From Owenia fusiformis (Eukaryota > Annelida > Polychaeta > Sabellida > Oweniidae), in NCBI GenBank assembly GCA_903813345.2, contig CAIIXF020000012.1:6535615-6599614 (forward strand): 64,000 bases of DNA, in the 5' to 3' direction. The position numbers were made by a program, and so were the translations under genes. The first letter of the stretch is position 1, and each line of letters starts with the position of its first letter. The notes under the pieces are model-generated. The model was not told the origin of the DNA. It searched no databases and was given only the letters and a program-made list of their open reading frames with translations. Below, piece by piece: positions 47,041-60,807 of the stretch.

Positions 47041-50000
47041 ATGATGAAGGTAAGTATTTTCTTCAGGTATGTTCAGCTTCAAATTACTGTAAAAAGATTA
47101 ATGTATCATTTGAATAGCTTATAGGCCATTGTCCATTATTTCTCCGTCACTAAAACCTGAGCAATCAAAAGAGAAAATAACTAGTTTTATATACAATAAA
47201 CTAGTCGTATATCCAATAGACTGAATTTCCTGAAAAATTCAGTCTATTGATCATTATGTTCCTCCTGTGGGAAAAAAACAGGAAATTTCCAGCAAACTAT
47301 TATCAATTTTAGGAAACTTCACTTCCCAAAAATATGCATTATAACAATTCAATTAAGTAGTAAGGTACAATTAAATGCTATAAAAAGTAACACAGCATAT
47401 TGTCAAATGGAAATAAAGCTAGGGGAAGTAACAAATATGCAAATTAATTTACCCAGTCGGCCATTTTGAATGGCACTTCCTATGTAAACAAATAATTTTC
47501 AATCCCAAATTTTAACATATGTGGGCTATAGTCTGAATATTTTCATTCCAAATTTCAAAAAAATTTCAGACTAGAGGATATAGTCTATACAATAAACCGA
47601 TGGCCGCCATCTTGTTACTTCGGAGTTTCAGCCATGTTATTTTTTCAAAATAAATATCAGGCAGTGTTGCAAATAGATATAGGAAGCCATATACAATATT
47701 TTTTTAACAAACCACGTATATTTATGATACAAAAAAAAACCATTTTTTGTGTATGTGTATAGAATATCAATGTATGATATTTATCTTGTATTACTATTCG
47801 ACATTCTTTCAGACTTTACAGGTGTGTTCCATATTGTTTGCATTCGTCTCCTTTACCTCTGCAAACTTTGGATCGCTGCCCAAGCTTGCATTGTTATCAC
47901 CCAAAGGCATCAGGTTCACCTTAGAGGGTATGTACTTACTGTGTTGACGTAATGATCACATAGGCGTTTGGTTAACACGGTTTTATTGTATATGATTAAT
48001 GTAGAGATGACATCTATTTTATTTTTGATAATAACATACAGTTCATTTTGAAATTTTGTCGATTTGACTTGGCATATCCTAACTCTTACCAAAACTTAAT
48101 GATAATTACAGACCCTGGACCCGGTACGACAGTTGTAGCATTTCACTACAGCGTCAACACAATATTACCGGGGGTTCAAGCGGGCCAATGGAATTTTGAC
48201 GTCTGGAACAAAATAGGTAAGAGTGAGATTGGGTAGATAGGTGTATCATTAGTATTTCGTCTGCGACTTTGACAAAAGATGGCTTCGCGGGGCATCTTCT
48301 GGATGAAAATTCGTAGTGAATGTTTGCGTCAAGTGGATTTCAAAACTGCATTTGAATAATTGAACTACAATTCGCAATCGAAAAATTGAATATCAATGGG
48401 AGTTAACTACTAGGTTAATTCGTGAAGAACAACGTTGTTCTTCACATCTGGCCCATTGGTTTGTGAGTAAATATTGCTGTTTTAATTTAAAACTTCAAAT
48501 TCACTACATTGAAATAAATATCATTATTACCCTTCATTATTAGTTACAAACATGTTGAATTGTTTTTCATATACATGTATGTCCATTAGTCAACGTCTCT
48601 TATGTCAATTTTGACTTGTATTGATTTTATATTTAGGGAATAATTATATCCATGAAAACACTCGTGTAAATGTTAATCCCGGTGATGTCGTTCACTATTG
48701 GGTCTACTACACACGAAATGGTCGGGGCTATCAAATAACGGATAGAACTTGGAGGGCCGAGGCTAGGCCGACTCCGCGTCCAACAACTACTAAACGCCCA
48801 GCAGTTGAGGTTTCTACACCGACTCGACCAGATGTAGTGGAACCTACAAGTCGACCAATAACACAGTCTGGTAAGTGTCATAAACGTTCAATATACATAT
48901 ATATGACAAAATGATAAGAATATGACATAATTTCATTGTGATTCAATGTATGGATTCACTATCGGTCTTCTTTGAGCTGCTCTTTCATCTTCTTATCCGG
49001 AATTAGATCGTTTGTTGCAACAGTTCCCCATGTACTTGAAATAAAGTACATTATCTGTATTTTGTCAATGGGGTTGTCAGAGAGTGGCCATGACTGTTAT
49101 ACATTTCAATTTTTGTTAATTCGCTAGATTACTTGTATCTTTGAAAGTAGTTCATCTGACATATACAATACACGAGCGATTCTTCCAGACGCTAATTTCG
49201 ATAACAATGCCTCTATTACCATTTTCATGATTTCACCTTTGTCGGTGAATAATTTGTGGGCAAATATTTACATAATTAACGCAGATATAAAATCTCTTTC
49301 TAACCTAAATGACAAATGGTGTAAAGTTCTCCCAAGCATGTGTGGTGAACTATATAATCTACCGAGGTTTGTTACTCTAATCATAACCATATAACCAACG
49401 TTTATTTTATTGATTCCACATTCCATATTTTAATAATATATTTTGACTTAAATTCGTCGACTTGCATTCATTTAAATATAAACTCAGAATTGAAACAGCT
49501 CTCATTTTACTCCAGGCTCAGCAGTTGAAGGCAATACACATTGGCCCACATCTAGCTCAAATTGCAAGTCGACCAGTGCAATCGAACGAGTCGCTTGTCC
49601 ACATCAAGCATCTGGCCTGACGTCATGGCGTCCCGGACATGACGAAAACAGAGATGTCTTCATCGGCGAAGGGAAATCGTATTTGTTAGATGATTCGGCT
49701 ACTTTGAGATCAATAACAGTTGAAAATGGAGGCAAGTGTTTTTGGGGTTTTCAGTTTTCACAACTGTACTTATATATGCCTTGGTCACATTTGCTACGAT
49801 TTTCACCACGGCGCCCGGCCGATTAAGTATTTTGTTAAAAATTGAAAACAAATCTGAACAAAACACCCAATTGGCCGAGCGCCGGCCGATGGATCGGAGC
49901 AAATGTGACCCAGGCATTATCAATGAATGATGACATACATCGCGTCATGAACGTTGATGTGATGAAGTGATATTAGCCTTTCCGTCTACGAAATTATGCT

Positions 50001-53000
50001 GTTTGCAGGAGCAAGAAGTCTACCACTAGAATGCATGTATCAATATCTATTCGCGGATAAAAATCGTTTCATGAGTACATCATTATTCAAGTTTCTTCAT
50101 TTCTTGGCTTCTATAAAAGAACAGAACATGTACGTTAGGACTTCATTAAATGATATGATATTATATGCTTATTCCGGAGCTTAAATTCATATCCAGGAAT
50201 ATAATATAACGATTATAAAAAATTTACTATTCAAGGGAAGCTTGTAATCAATGATATTCCAAGCAAGCATATACGGCTAAAGGTACGAAGCATTTTACTT
50301 CGAAATGGAGGCGAACTTCACATCGGGTCAGAGACTTGTAAATACCAAGGGAAATTCACAATCATCCTGGTTGGAAAGTCTAACGAGGGAGTTGAAAATG
50401 CCGATTTTGGGCGGAAGTTTATTGGTGTCTCAGACGGAGCAGTGTTGGAAATCCATGGACAGGAGAAACGATCTTGGACTCAGTTAGTCAGGTCACTGAG
50501 TGAAGGTAGGTTGACTTATTTCAACCATGTAAGATTTATTTTTACGTTTAACAATCTCATTCCATACCAAGAATTCATAATACAGCAACTAGTATTTTAT
50601 GTGATTGATGTAGCAAAATGATAATTTTACTAATGATATCCTATAAACAAATGAAGGTGAAACAAACCCCGTATTAAGCTTAAAGGATGACGTAACAGAA
50701 TGGAACGAAGGGGATTGGATCGTTATTGCAAGCACAGATTACGATATGAATCAAGCAGAAGAATTTAGAATACAGAGATGTTGTGAGTGCAACAGGAACC
50801 AAATCAAAATTGAAGGTACGCATGCGCAAACTTTGTAATTGGAGAAACAAACCCAATATACTTAAATGCAGAGTTTTACAATATAAATTCTTAAAGGCCC
50901 CATGTAAAGTTTAAACCACTTTTGCTTATATTGTAGTCTTACCCAATGTTATCAAAGTGTGATACGTGAAACTTTTTTTTTTAATTTCAAAAAGTGGTTT
51001 TTGATTGACTTTTTGTTCCAAAATTTAGGAATTTATTTAAAACCAACTTTTAGAGGTCACTCATTTCTTCTAATTAGCCCAAAAAAAATAAGAAAATCGG
51101 TTGATAAACAAGCGAGAAATGAACTTATCAGTGCATGAAAATGGTTCTGAGAAAAATGCATTTCAAAATTTTAGTTCTAATAGAAACCAATGGTACAATG
51201 ATATCTAAAACATAATTTGTTCTTCCTTTTAACCTGGTTAGACAATCAACATTGGTTTTTTATGAAAGTCTAGCATATTTAGAAAAGATTGACATCGAAA
51301 AAACAATTCAATTTTTTTCAAAAAGTTTTTGTTACCTAGTGACATCACTAATGTTTCAAAATATTTTTGATAATCTAAAACATTGAAGTGGCCCATTAAA
51401 TATGACATCTTATTATTGAAATAGTGTGTCTTTTGTTCAATCTTTGCATTGGTGTTAAAAAGATAATCTTTTTTGAAATGCATTAAAAAATATTTGATGA
51501 TTATCTCTAAAATCACTTTTTAAGTCCTTACAAATAGTAAATGAATGATAAAAAAATATTTTCAAACTTTAGACGGGGACTTTAAGCTTTAATTGATAAT
51601 TGAAGATCTCAAGAAACAATAGCAAAATGTACCTGTATGTTGTGAAAAAATCTATACAATGAGAACTTTTGGTGAAGTTCGTTGATCAAAATATGACCAA
51701 ATGTATAATTCCAAATGTGAACAGGCATTTTAAAACAGTCTACAATCTGCCAAACTTCAATGTCTTTAAAAATGTGCCCATATCATACAGGTCAACTTAA
51801 ATATAATCATTTTGGGGAGATGGACGAAGGCGTCGACATGCGAGGTGAAGTGGGACTCCTCAGTAGAAACATCGTTGTAAAAGGACAGATGGAAGGCAAC
51901 TGTTACGGCGACAACCAATGCAGATTCTTCGAATATGACACAAATGGTGGTCACGTTAAGGTATCTACTGGGTGAAAGATATTTTAACGCATGGGTCAAA
52001 TTATTTGTTCGTATTACATTTGATTTTTACGTCTTTACTAGTGTATTAAGACTTGGGTTTAAAGATGTTTTGTTATTTTCTTCAAAAAGTTTACAGTGGT
52101 GACTAAGCCTCATTTTGGTTTTCCTGTATATTCTTAGATGATACAAGTCGTTTACTAATGATATCAAACAAATATAATCATATACTCTGGTCCACATATT
52201 CTACTATAGTATTAACTATATACTATCAATCGTGTTCCATCCATTTTGATAAAACACTCATTCGACTTTTGTCAAAAGATGCGATAGGAGAGGGGTACGC
52301 TAACTCAGTGTGACTAAGCCTCATTTTGGTTTACCTGTAGATTCTGAGAGGATTCAAGTCTGTGCATATATCGGGACTAGAGCTTACGAACATGGGTCAG
52401 CAGAGACTAGGGTTCTACCCAATCCATTTTCACCTTTGTCATGACGTCGATGAAAGAGGCGGATATACAAAGCCAACGTACGTAAAGGAAGTGTCGATAC
52501 ACCACGCATTTTCCAGATGTGTTACTATACATGGAACCGATGGACTATTGGTTAGTCTTTCTTAGCTTTGTGTTTTCTCCTGCTATCATTTTTGGTGTTT
52601 TTATTCCCAACAACTGTATTACATCAGATTTGCAAAAAAGTAAACAAGTCATTCACTTCCACAGCCGACTGCATTTTGTACTGGAAAAATTGTAAGCCCT
52701 AGTCACTTCAAACTAGTTTTTAAAATGTCATATTCTGATCTAAATACTGCTTACTAATGCCTTTATCACATTTGCTTTTCACTACGGCGCCCGGCCGATT
52801 GAGTATTTTCTTCAAAATTCGAAACAAATCTGAACAAAACACTCAATCGGCCGGGCGCCGGCCGGTGGATCGGAGCAAATGTGACCCAGACATTACCGAC
52901 ATGTACATTTTCATCTTGTATTATCAACGTTGACTTATGAATGCAATGAAACATGTGCTTTACATTCTATTTATAGATCAAAGACACAGTTGGATATGAT

Positions 53001-56000
53001 ACACTCGGCCATTGCTATTTCTTGGAGGATGGCGCCGAGCAACGAAACACATTGGATGGAAATTTGGGACTCGTTACTAAGCCAGGGACACTTCTACCAT
53101 CGGATAGGGATAGTAATATGTGCCGGAAAATATTGAATAACGTTTGGCCTGGGCATATTCCGGATCCAAATGCTTGCAAGTACGTATATGATACACTTTA
53201 AAGTTGATTGAGAACAGTGTAAGGATATTATACGTAAATATGGCTCTCTATAGAAATAATACCCGCAATTCACGTATTTCATCAAAAGTAGGTAACGTTA
53301 GTCCTTAACAGTTCAACACGCAGATCTTAAATCTCATTTAAACGAGACTTCAACGAGATTTCAAGGCTACGCCTTTGCAAAGTTTTCAAGGCGAGTTTAA
53401 CTTTTTGCAGTGCAGTTACAACATTCTGGATCGCCCATCCAAATAACAACTTCATAAACAATGTTGCTGGAGGCTCTGCAGTAAGTAAAACATTTGAAAT
53501 ATACCATAGGTAAAAAAAGAGAATATATAATCATGGATTTATTTATAACTTATATGAAGCGATAAATGTATATAACCATGGCTTTAAAATCATAGTTATT
53601 AATATTATATAGATGGCTGTAAATTAAAGTACATATCTCATGCTGTTGTCATATATGCTAGCCAGATTAAATATATGTTTTGCCTTGTAATTATTATGTA
53701 CTTATCATCATAGCTTGTTTGTTGATATTTATAATTGATAATTATCAAGTAATTGAAGGATTCTTTTTTAACAGCAAGTGGGGTATTGGTTCATTTTCCA
53801 TAATAAAGTAACTGGTCTCTCTGCGGGGAAACTACCCAATGGACATGGAAGTAGAAGTCCAATGGGAGTTTTCAAAAACAATCGAGTCCATAGTGTGCCA
53901 AGGGTGAGTTGCTGGTAGAATGTTAACATTTTCTTGAAAATCTCATTAAACTGAATCCACGATATACCCCAACTTCATGTTCTACAACACCCATTATGTA
54001 TGTGCTATTGTAATTTAAGAAACCTAAACAATTCTATTTAACCGTTTTGGCTGAATATGGCGAGTAAAAGCAATTATATGTCTGTTTTATTGTATACATG
54101 TACATGTATGTACATGCTGCCAGTGTTTTCAACTATCAACCATTGATCATCATTTCAACACTTGCAAAGAACGAAAAACCATTGAACAAATGTGATTATT
54201 GTTTGTATCCAGAATTATGAATCATGACGCACAATTCATTTTACGTGGTGTCAAGAAAGCAAATAAAAGAAACGGTACACATGAACTAATTCAATGAGAT
54301 TTGATTTCATATTTGGACAAGCAAATCTTATAAAATTAGAACTTTTGTAACTTTCTGGACAACCTGTATGTACATCTGTAACTAAAAATAAATATTATTT
54401 GACTAGTGTCATTTTGAGTTTATCTTATCTAGACTGGCCTCATCATCGACAATGGAGTAAAAACAAGCGAAGCATCAGCGAGATCTCCAAGCGAAATACT
54501 AACCGTCTCTGCTGGTCTGTATGTATCTGTAGATCGAAAATTACTCGACAAGTTTTTAATGCATAATGATGTGTAATTCGCACAATCAATAGACGTAGAC
54601 ATAAAACATTTAATATGTAATTATCAAAGCTGGGAAATCGCCCATATAGATAACGAATTGAATGCTCTTTTAAATATGTATTCAGTAACTCTCACTGAGA
54701 ACGTTCATTCGGTTAGTTAATACTATCAAGTTTTGGTATGTTCATCACTTGTTCTCATTAATTACATTCTGGACGAATTTTACGGGCATAGATTGTGAAA
54801 ATGATGTTGACGCTAATGCCTCAGTCATATTTGATCTACGACATCCGTACGGCGGCCGTAGACATCCCCAAATCGACAAAAATATTCAGCAGAGCAGAGC
54901 AAATGACAGAGCGACAGAGCAAATGTTACAAAAGTTTTAGTTTTTTAGAACTTTTAAGCACTTGCTTGGACGTTCTGTTTGTAGTAGGTTATCATTAATC
55001 ATAAAGATCTATGTATCACAGACATCCCATGACCGATTTAGCATCGTCCATAGCCCACTCTAAGGACGGGGTTGAACAGTTTGTATACTAGTCAGGCGTG
55101 ACTTTGGTGAAGTCAAGACGTGGCATTATGTTATTACATTTCGTTACGTTATACCGGTGTAAAAAGGTAGGAGGTCCTATTAATTCATGGTCCTACCCTC
55201 CATTGATTTATATGGTGACCTCTTTCCCTAATTATCTTATACACAATCAGGGCTAGTAAGGGCCTTTAAAAAGGGGGACCATGATCCCTAGGGGACCATA
55301 ATTTCTTTCACACCTGTCAAGTCATAACTGTAGGTACGCGCCGCACATCGGTTCAGATTCTAGGATGCCGAGAGCCCCTGCAATAATAGATGGCTTCATT
55401 GCATACAAGGTCAAAGGTCAAGGCTCTTGGGTTAGAGGTGGTGATATATTCTTCAAAAACTCTGGGTATGTAACCATTTTACAGCATGTGTAATAGCGTA
55501 CTATTAGCAATTGTTAAATCAGATTTAATCAGTAGCTGGTTTTCTGATACATAAACTAAAATCATTTAGTAAAAAAGAGACCTATGTTTTATATGCCTCT
55601 GAGTAAAAACATCCCATTAGTCCCCTATGTATTTGTTACTTCTAATTTTCAGTATTAAGTAAACTTGAAACACTGATGCTGTACAATGTACATTGAAGTG
55701 GTGAAACGGTATGCGAATGCAATACGATACCAAATCGGCTTTATGTGCAAGCTCAAATCTTCCATTCACGTTCACTGTGTCATTACAAATTATCACTATT
55801 TTATTAATGAAACAAATGTCTCGTGATCTACAGATTTATTTGTATTCCAAGTTTACTGAACTCTGTGATCCATGATAAATATTTGTTGTAGCGTTTAACA
55901 GAATACATATTATCTACTATTACATTTTGTATTATACAAATATCTATCTCTGTTTGTAATCCAGGTTTGCTGACAATGGAATAGGTTTAACCTTAGCGAG

Positions 56001-58983
56001 GTGAGAATTATAGCACAAATCAAAAAGCAGATCTATAATATTGTCATTTATCATAATTATCTAGTTTTATTTTCCACTATTTGATAGCTATTTGCATCAA
56101 TTCTTTTCACTATCACGAAATAAAATGTGTAACTATGTCAGTGCAATCAAAAGAATCACAATTAATGCGTAAATACATAACAATATATATATATCAATAT
56201 TTATCATTTGTTCACAAGCAAAACACTATTGGTAGACTGGAGGTTTCTCGACCAACAACTGTTTTCGAAAAAATGTCTCAATCAGGTCATAAATCATAAT
56301 TAATAGTATTTCTAATGGTACTTTTCATGCAATATGTAATCCGAATGCCGATATCTGTGTAATCATTAAATAAAAAACATGAAATAGATAGGAAGATCAT
56401 GTATCCAAATGTTTAAAATCGCTACATGGTACCAATTTCTATTATTCATTAACATGATTTTTTCTACAGCGCAGGAGAGATACCCTATGATAAAGGATCA
56501 CACCAAGAAATCCGAAATTCTATATTCGTGGGTGAGAGTCGAAACCATGGCAATAAAGGTCCAGCACCACACACATGGTGGGGCCCAGGCTATGACGGTA
56601 TTATGAGGACTCATCCTGAGCCACCGTAAGTGTTACTTTACACTCAAAGAGCATTGACAACCAAGATCCCTTCTGGATCTTCATTCAACTGGAATGGACC
56701 AATATGGTATTATTATTATTATCACGATGTTTATCTCCCTGACTGAAATTTGTTTTGAAGAAGAACATATATTAATATGATTCCCAAATTGTTTCACGCC
56801 AGTCAAAATGCCTGTCACATTCTATGTCTAAATATTAGCATTCCCTTAAACTTTATCAATCGTAATGTGACACATGTATTGGTCTTTGACGACAGTTTCG
56901 GGTGGTTTCAGTTGATTGAGAACATTTGGGAGTCTAATCATGGTTCTTGTATGGCGGTTCGTGCATATATCTCAAATAAATTGATCGGTTTTGAGATGGT
57001 TAAATTGGCAATGCATGTCTATATATTCATATTTTTCCTCTCTAGACACTACTTATATGCAGTGTTAATAATATGAATGATGCCCTCTTTTAGGCACTAC
57101 CCATTGACAGGTTACAGGATATATGATGGACCAATGTTAATAGAAGGATGCACCTTTCGGAAGTTTATTCCAACAGGGGACAGAAAGGTTCAGGCAATTG
57201 GGTTCTTCTACAGCAACCCATTCCAAATGACACCAAAGAACATTTTCACAAATAACAAGTTTGATGCCGAGGTATTTTACGTACTAAAAATTAATTTTAA
57301 CTACCTTTTGATATTGGTGATTGCCAATATAAAGTTGAATATCATGAGTATAATATGTCGTTTCTAAATTAGATAAAACATGATTTTGCATTGACTCGAG
57401 ACAAGTAAATATTTATGGTAGTTTACCATGATGATGATGTCGTGATGATGATGATGTCGTGCTGTTAAACTTTGCTATCCATATGTTCCCCGTTACCTCT
57501 TCAGAGTGTAAAATTGTTCACTGGGATGAAAAACGCCCCTTTCTATGGGAAACACGACAATGATGGAGACAAGACAATAGTCATAACCGACCCAGACGGT
57601 ACACTATCTGGTTACAAGGACAGTACATTGGTCAAACCAGACAACTACCTTGTGCACCATGAAGGTTGTCAAATTAACCAACTTTTCAACGCTAAAGTTT
57701 GTTCTGGAAAAGTCGTTCAAGTAAGCTACATTATTTTAAAATTTCCTTGAAAAGTCGTTGAAGCATGCTATGTCTTCAGAATCATGATATACTTGACTTT
57801 CTGTATAAAAAATAGAGTACTAGACAATAACTAAACTATAACATTTTGCTAAAACAAACAAACACAATCTTATTGTAAAATATCCAAAATATAAGTTCAA
57901 TTGATGCATGTCGGGTGATGCTTAATTTAATCTGTAAATGTTCAATTAGCTATATGTGTATGGGAGACAGCCTTACCATCTTCATGCGACACTCGTTAGA
58001 GATGATTATCCCAATAACCCCCAAACACTGAAAGGTATTGGCAGTAACCACATGTTTGTCCTACATGAGAGAAAGTCGTACACTCTCTACTGGAGCGAGA
58101 GGGCTCCACAAGAGGTTGAACTCAAAGCTATCAATTTTGAACGGTTAGTTTCTTTAGATTCCAACATCAATTGTTTTTAGCTCATTTTATTTAGTGTGAT
58201 TGCATGCACTTCAGGAATTTGACCCAACGTATGACGTATTAAAGTTGATACACGCACGACAAAGTTATCTTTATTGTCTGTTTCATCTTGTCATTTAGCG
58301 GAAACAATATTCGAGTTGGACTTTGCTATCCCTCTGGAACCAAATTCGATGTGCACTACCGTGTACAAGACGGAGGTTACAGACGAGTCAATGAGCGACT
58401 TCAGCAGGTGAATAGCATCAATGACATAGACAGGGCGAACGGAAACAATTACTATTGGGATGAAAGTGCGGGGTAAGTATACGTAATTACTGTAAATGTT
58501 GATTACTAGATATTCCAGTTCCTTTGTTTTAAAATGTGAAATACTGGGCAAGATAATCAATCATTTTAATTTTCGTCCGATCCATGTAAATATCTTAGTT
58601 TGTTGTTTATTTCCGCCTGTCTAGGCTACATCTCTGTACCGGTGTTACTGCATATACTTCAACTGCGGTTTTCACTAATATAGTAAAGAAAAGAAAAAAT
58701 GTGTGTTATTCGAAATGTTTATCTCCCGAAAAAAAAACATATGCATGAATGTCATTTCAGTCTGCTTTTCGTGAAAGTTCATGCAAGAAATGATCGTGTT
58801 GGCTGGGACTACTGCTCTACCAGCGGCTGTGAAAGTATCATCATCCAAGCAACGTTCACTAGAGGAGCAGCATCCGATTGTCGGCCAAAGGCATACCCCA
58901 AATACCAAAAACCCAAAGAGTATGTGCCTATGCTAAGAGGGGGTTGCTCTAACTGCGGAGCAAGTGAACCACTTTGGAGATAA
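47041..58983 (+). CDS. CEMIP: Secreted CEMIP/TMEM2-type protein with N-terminal CBM39 (1094 residues)
   Basis: Twenty-one exons: 47041-47049, 47813-47927, 48112-48216, 48637-48870, 49516-49731, 50236-50505, 50657-50815, 51791-51960, 52341-52550, 52977-53179, 53411-53480, 53775-53903, 54433-54518, 55334-55465, 55965-56000, 56470-56625, 57094-57271, 57505-57720, 57950-58143, 58299-58472, 58761-58983. They sum to 3285 nt with matching phases. Residues 1-20 are a signal peptide (MMKTLQVCSILFAF, cleavage after FTSA). About 24-119 is a CBM39 beta-1,3-glucan-recognition module (GDVVHYWVYYTRNGRGYQ), then a Thr/Pro linker to about 155. About 175-290 is a G8 domain (NGGKLVIND, RNGGELHIGSE), followed by the CEMIP core: ASTDYDMNQAEEF, FHLCHDVDERGG, HGTDGLL, IIDNGVKTSEAS, WVRGGD and RVGLCYPSGT. 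CEMIP and TMEM2 depolymerise hyaluronan. The C-terminal ILEI/PANDER-like domain of vertebrate CEMIP is absent. Intron 5 uses a GC donor. Confidence 0.92.
49776..49917. mobile_element. 142-bp MITE in intron 5 of the CEMIP-like gene
   Basis: Ends atgccttggtcacatttgct and agcaaatgtgacccaggcat, inner arms cggcgcccggccgatt and ttggccgagcgccg. Flanking tat on both sides suggests a TA-containing target duplication. Confidence 0.85.
52757..52893. mobile_element. 137-bp MITE in intron 9 of the CEMIP-like gene
   Basis: Ends atgcctttatcacatttgct and gcaaatgtgacccagacat, inner arms cggcgcccggccgatt and caatcggccgggcgccg. Flanked by ta on both sides. Same family as 49776-49917. Confidence 0.85.
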
Positions 58984-59139
58984 TTCACATCTTTAAACAG
59001 TTGGTTCTGTCAACAAAGATGCAATACACTACTTGCAATATAATACATTTGTTGAATTACTAATGTGGGATACTCACATTTTGAACATTGCACACATCGA
59101 GACCACACCGATTTTGACATTATAGAATGATACAATGAA

Positions 59140-59145
59140 AATAAA
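59140..59145 (+). promoter_or_regulatory. Candidate poly(A) signal for the CEMIP-like gene
   Basis: AATAAA 157 bp after the stop codon, within AT-rich DNA. It is the first canonical hexamer downstream of the stop that I found. Confidence 0.4.
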
Positions 59146-60685
59146 ATTAATCTCATAGTACTTATAGTGAAAATTGAGGTGTTTGTTGATCTCATATTAT
59201 TTTTTAAATGCCTCTTGTTCAGCTGATACCAACTTTGCAAATGTTAACGCCATCATACGAGAAAATATTTCCAATAAGCATAATTAACATTTCAATCAAT
59301 GACCATAGTGATTAATTGCTTTTCTGTTCTTCGCCTACCTAATATTTTAGTCATGGACTAAATGCTTATTAGTGAATGTTCTCGTTTGTTTATTTTGACC
59401 CATTGCGCTTGTTCATTATTTCAAAGTTTTTATACCAGAAAAAAAATGATTCTAGATGTTTGTTGATCTTATTTATGATATTTAGATTTGCACTACATGA
59501 ATGCATTAGCCTGCTTTACGAATGATCTATTTGACACCTATTTACGTCAGTGACTCTAATGTTAAAGCTTGTTCATTATTCCAACATTTTTATACCAGAA
59601 ACAACTGATTCTAGATGTTTGTTATCTTATTCATGATATTTAGATTCGCACTAGCATGAATGCATTAACCTGATTTACGAATGATCTATTTGGCATATAT
59701 TTACGTCAATGAATCAAATGTTAAAGCAGGGAATAAACTGGCTGAAAGACCTCAGTTTATCTCTTACATAATATGGTGTTTAAACTGCTTCTTTATTCGG
59801 TACATTAATATTCCATGAATACCAAATAAAACAAACAATTTACCAAACCTTTACCCAATCTATCGAAAGTTTTTTTATTTTATCAAATGTAATAATTTAT
59901 ACAACTTATATTCGCTAAATAATTTCACTTGTTCTTTGTATTGATATTCACATTTGATATTTATACATGTATTTGTGTGATGCAGCGAATCAATTTGTTT
60001 TCCTTAACGCACGTATAATTCAATCAATTATTTGTACATTCGGTATTTAAATTATTTATATTCGGTAAATACCGAATGCCACATTCGATAAATTTCGTTA
60101 TTTTTCGATAATTTACGAGACTCAGCCACGTGATATATTTGTACGATGTAGAATAGCTGCGCGGCCATTTTGCAAATCTCGAAGTCACGTGACAAAATAT
60201 CGAACAACAACGCAAGTTATCGAATATTACTTTATTGCATTCGGTAAATAGCAAATTAGCTTTCGGTAAAATGCATTAACTATGTCATAGAAAAATAAAC
60301 CATTTGGTAAATATAGGCAAACTTATTTCGGTAGGGTTCAAATAGAAATTCAATATTGTGCATATAATGTGTTACTCTTAAGGAATACCATAACAATTTA
60401 CGCAAAAAAAACTATTTAACGAATGAAATATGTAATTTAATGCACATAGTATTAAGTGATTGGCTATTTTGAAAACTTAATTTGCTGTAACAAACATATA
60501 AACGTTTTTACCGAATGGAAAAATGATTTAGCGAATATAAATGTTTCATATATCGAATATATTTGAATTTAATGAATAAAGAAGCAAAAATAATGCCATA
60601 TTACATACTATTTCGACATTCAAATAATTTCATGGTGCCATCATATTTGCATGGAAAATTAAAGTTATCAAATGATTTTAGATCG

Positions 60686-60807
60686 GGACTCGATGAATTG
60701 TAGGATGATTTAAACAAAGTGCGTCTTGTTCCCAGACTTTCAATGAGTGCAGAAGCACAAATGTACAAGGCATGCGTTAATTAAATCATCCACAATTCAT
60801 CGAGTCC
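60686..60807. mobile_element. Small MITE with 26-bp inverted ends
   Basis: The left end, starting ggactcgatgaattgtagga, is the near-exact inverse of the right end, tcctacaattcatcgagtcc-like sequence at 60782-60807. The loop is about 70 bp without an ORF. Confidence 0.7.
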
